Positions 14,672 through 15,882 of a stretch of 15,882 nucleotides of DNA are shown here, piece after piece. Origin of the DNA: Oscillospiraceae bacterium (lineage in GTDB: Bacteria; Bacillota; Clostridia; Oscillospirales; Ruminococcaceae); the NCBI GenBank assembly GCA_900768675.1, contig CAAGDT010000119.1:1-15882 (forward strand), read 5' to 3'. The notes beneath the pieces were generated by a model. That model worked only from the letters and a program-made list of their open reading frames with translations. It was not told where the DNA came from and did not search any database. How positions within the stretch are numbered: the first letter of the stretch is position 1; each line of letters starts with the position of its first letter. Position numbers and translations under genes: made by a program.

Positions 14672-15882
14672 TTATAACAGTTTTTTCAGATACTGACCCG
14701 TGTAGCTGCTTTCGCAAGCGGCAATTTCCTCCGGTGTTCCTGCCGCAACAAGAGTACCGCCCTTATCTCCTCCCTCGGGTCCAAGGTCGATTATATAGTC
14801 AGCCGTCTTGATAACGTCAAGGTTATGCTCGATAACAAGAATTGTGTTTCCGCCCCGCACAAGCTGCTGAAGCACCTCGATAAGCTTGTGAACGTCTGCT
14901 GTGTGCAGTCCCGTTGTAGGCTCGTCAAGGATATAGATTGTACGTCCCGTGGGTCGCTTTGAAAGCTCAGCCGCAAGCTTTACTCGCTGGGCTTCGCCGC
15001 CGGAAAGGGTTGTTGCAGGCTGACCTATCTTGATATAGCCGAGTCCTACGTCGCAGAGGGTTTTAAGCTTACGGTAGATTTTCGGAACATTCTCGAAAAA
15101 TCTGCTTCCCTCCTCAACCGTCATTTCAAGCACATCATAAATGCTTTTGCCCTTGTACTTTACTTCAAGGGTTTCCCTGTTGTAGCGCTTGCCCTTGCAG
15201 ACTTCGCAGGGAACGTAAACGTCAGGCAGAAAGTGCATTTCGATTTTTATGATACCGTCGCCCTGACAGGCTTCACACCGCCCGCTTTTTACGTTAAATG
15301 AAAAGCGTGAAGTGCCGTAGCCACGCATTTTAGCGTCATTGGTTGAAGCAAAAAGGTCTCTTATATCCGTAAATACGCCCGTGTATGTTGCAGGATTTGA
15401 GCGGGGAGTTCTGCCTATTGGTGCCTGGTCGATTGCGATTATCTTGTCAAGCTGCTCTGCGCCCTCGATTTTTTTGAACTTGCCGGGAACAGTTCTTGCC
15501 TTATTTAGCTTAGCCGCAAGGTAGTTATACAAAATCTGATTGATAAGAGAGCTTTTGCCGCTGCCCGAAACGCCTGTAACGCAGGTGAAAACTCCGAGGG
15601 GAATTGAAACGTTTATATTTTTCAGATTGTTCTCCGAAGCGCCTGTAATCTTAAGCCATCTGCCGTCGGGCTTTCTGCGCTCCTTGGGAACTGGGATTTT
15701 CTTCTTGCCCGAAAGGTACTGCCCCGTTATCGACCGCTCGCAGTTCATTATATCCTGGGCAGTTCCTGCGCACACAACCTCGCCGCCGTGAACGCCTGCT
15801 CCCGGACCTATATCAACAATAAAATCTGCGGCTCTCATGGTATCCTCGTCATGCTCAACCACGATAACCGTATTTCCTAAGT
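14672..15882 (-). CDS. uvrA: Excinuclease ABC subunit A, C-terminal part (cut by window edge)
   Basis: UvrA is the damage-sensing ATPase of nucleotide excision repair; it works as a dimer and loads UvrB. The last 402 of about 940 residues are visible, beginning inside the first ATPase module (LGNTVIVVEHDEDT) and containing the second. In the visible part: Walker A GVSGSGKS at about 103-110; a zinc module with CxxC pairs at 202/205 and 225/228, 19 residues apart as expected; the ABC signature LSGGE at 292-296; Walker B ILDEPTTGLH at 317-326; and a switch histidine in VIEHNLDV at about 352. The reading frame is open to the window edge. No GC-rich terminator follows, so some read-through into hom is possible. 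uvrB is not in the window. Confidence 0.98.
   Translation of the reverse strand, partial: LGNTVIVVEHDEDTMRAADFIVDIGPGAGVHGGEVVCAGTAQDIMNCERSITGQYLSGKKKIPVPKERRKPDGRWLKITGASENNLKNINVSIPLGVFTCVTGVSGSGKSSLINQILYNYLAAKLNKARTVPGKFKKIEGAEQLDKIIAIDQAPIGRTPRSNPATYTGVFTDIRDLFASTNDAKMRGYGTSRFSFNVKSGRCEACQGDGIIKIEMHFLPDVYVPCEVCKGKRYNRETLEVKYKGKSIYDVLEMTVEEGSRFFENVPKIYRKLKTLCDVGLGYIKIGQPATTLSGGEAQRVKLAAELSKRPTGRTIYILDEPTTGLHTADVHKLIEVLQQLVRGGNTILVIEHNLDVIKTADYIIDLGPEGGDKGGTLVAAGTPEEIAACESSYTGQYLKKLL

Overview
This 15.9 kb window is chromosomal housekeeping DNA. Every gene I can support lies on the minus strand, so transcription runs from high to low coordinates. A Gram-positive-type replicative polymerase (PolC), a short-form HisG paired with HisZ, MEP-pathway isoprenoid genes, AAAGGA-type ribosome binding sites and AT-rich sigma-A-like promoters all point to a Bacillota genome. 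Among Bacillota a Clostridia member is most likely, and an Oscillospiraceae/Ruminococcus relative is my best but unproven guess. I see no mobile element, CRISPR array, rRNA, tRNA or phage gene. All genes look intact; only the two at the window edges are cut.

Layout in the direction of transcription. (1) 15882-14672: C-terminal part of uvrA (nucleotide excision repair). (2) 14671-14554: a promoter with an extended -10 and an A-tract. (3) 14553-2707: a tight nine-gene cluster, hom-pyrH-frr-uppS-cdsA-dxr-rseP-ispG-polC. Its core is the conserved Bacillota block for UMP kinase, ribosome recycling, undecaprenyl and phospholipid precursor synthesis, MEP isoprenoids, site-2 protease and PolC. Two things differ from the textbook order: homoserine dehydrogenase sits at the head where rpsB-tsf often stand, and proS, often found between ispG and polC, is absent. 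The only long internal gap (109 nt, cdsA to dxr) holds two hairpins and a possible 11-residue leader peptide whose stop overlaps the dxr start. (4) 2700-2664: an inverted repeat with a T-rich tail that probably ends the polC transcript. (5) 2625-2569: a promoter with two tandem, nearly identical dyad sequences that look like operators. (6) 2547-1: start of a histidine operon, hisZ-hisG-hisD, with hisD running off the window.

How they fit together: dxr and ispG supply isoprenoid precursors, uppS turns them into undecaprenyl diphosphate for the cell wall, and cdsA makes CDP-diacylglycerol for phospholipids. pyrH supplies UDP for nucleotides and UDP-sugars, frr recycles ribosomes, and polC replicates the chromosome. 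Downstream, HisZ and short HisG together form the first enzyme of histidine synthesis.

I found no clearly new multi-gene system. The observations most worth following up are regulatory: the tandem operator at the his promoter, and the structured leader with an overlapping mini-ORF ahead of dxr.
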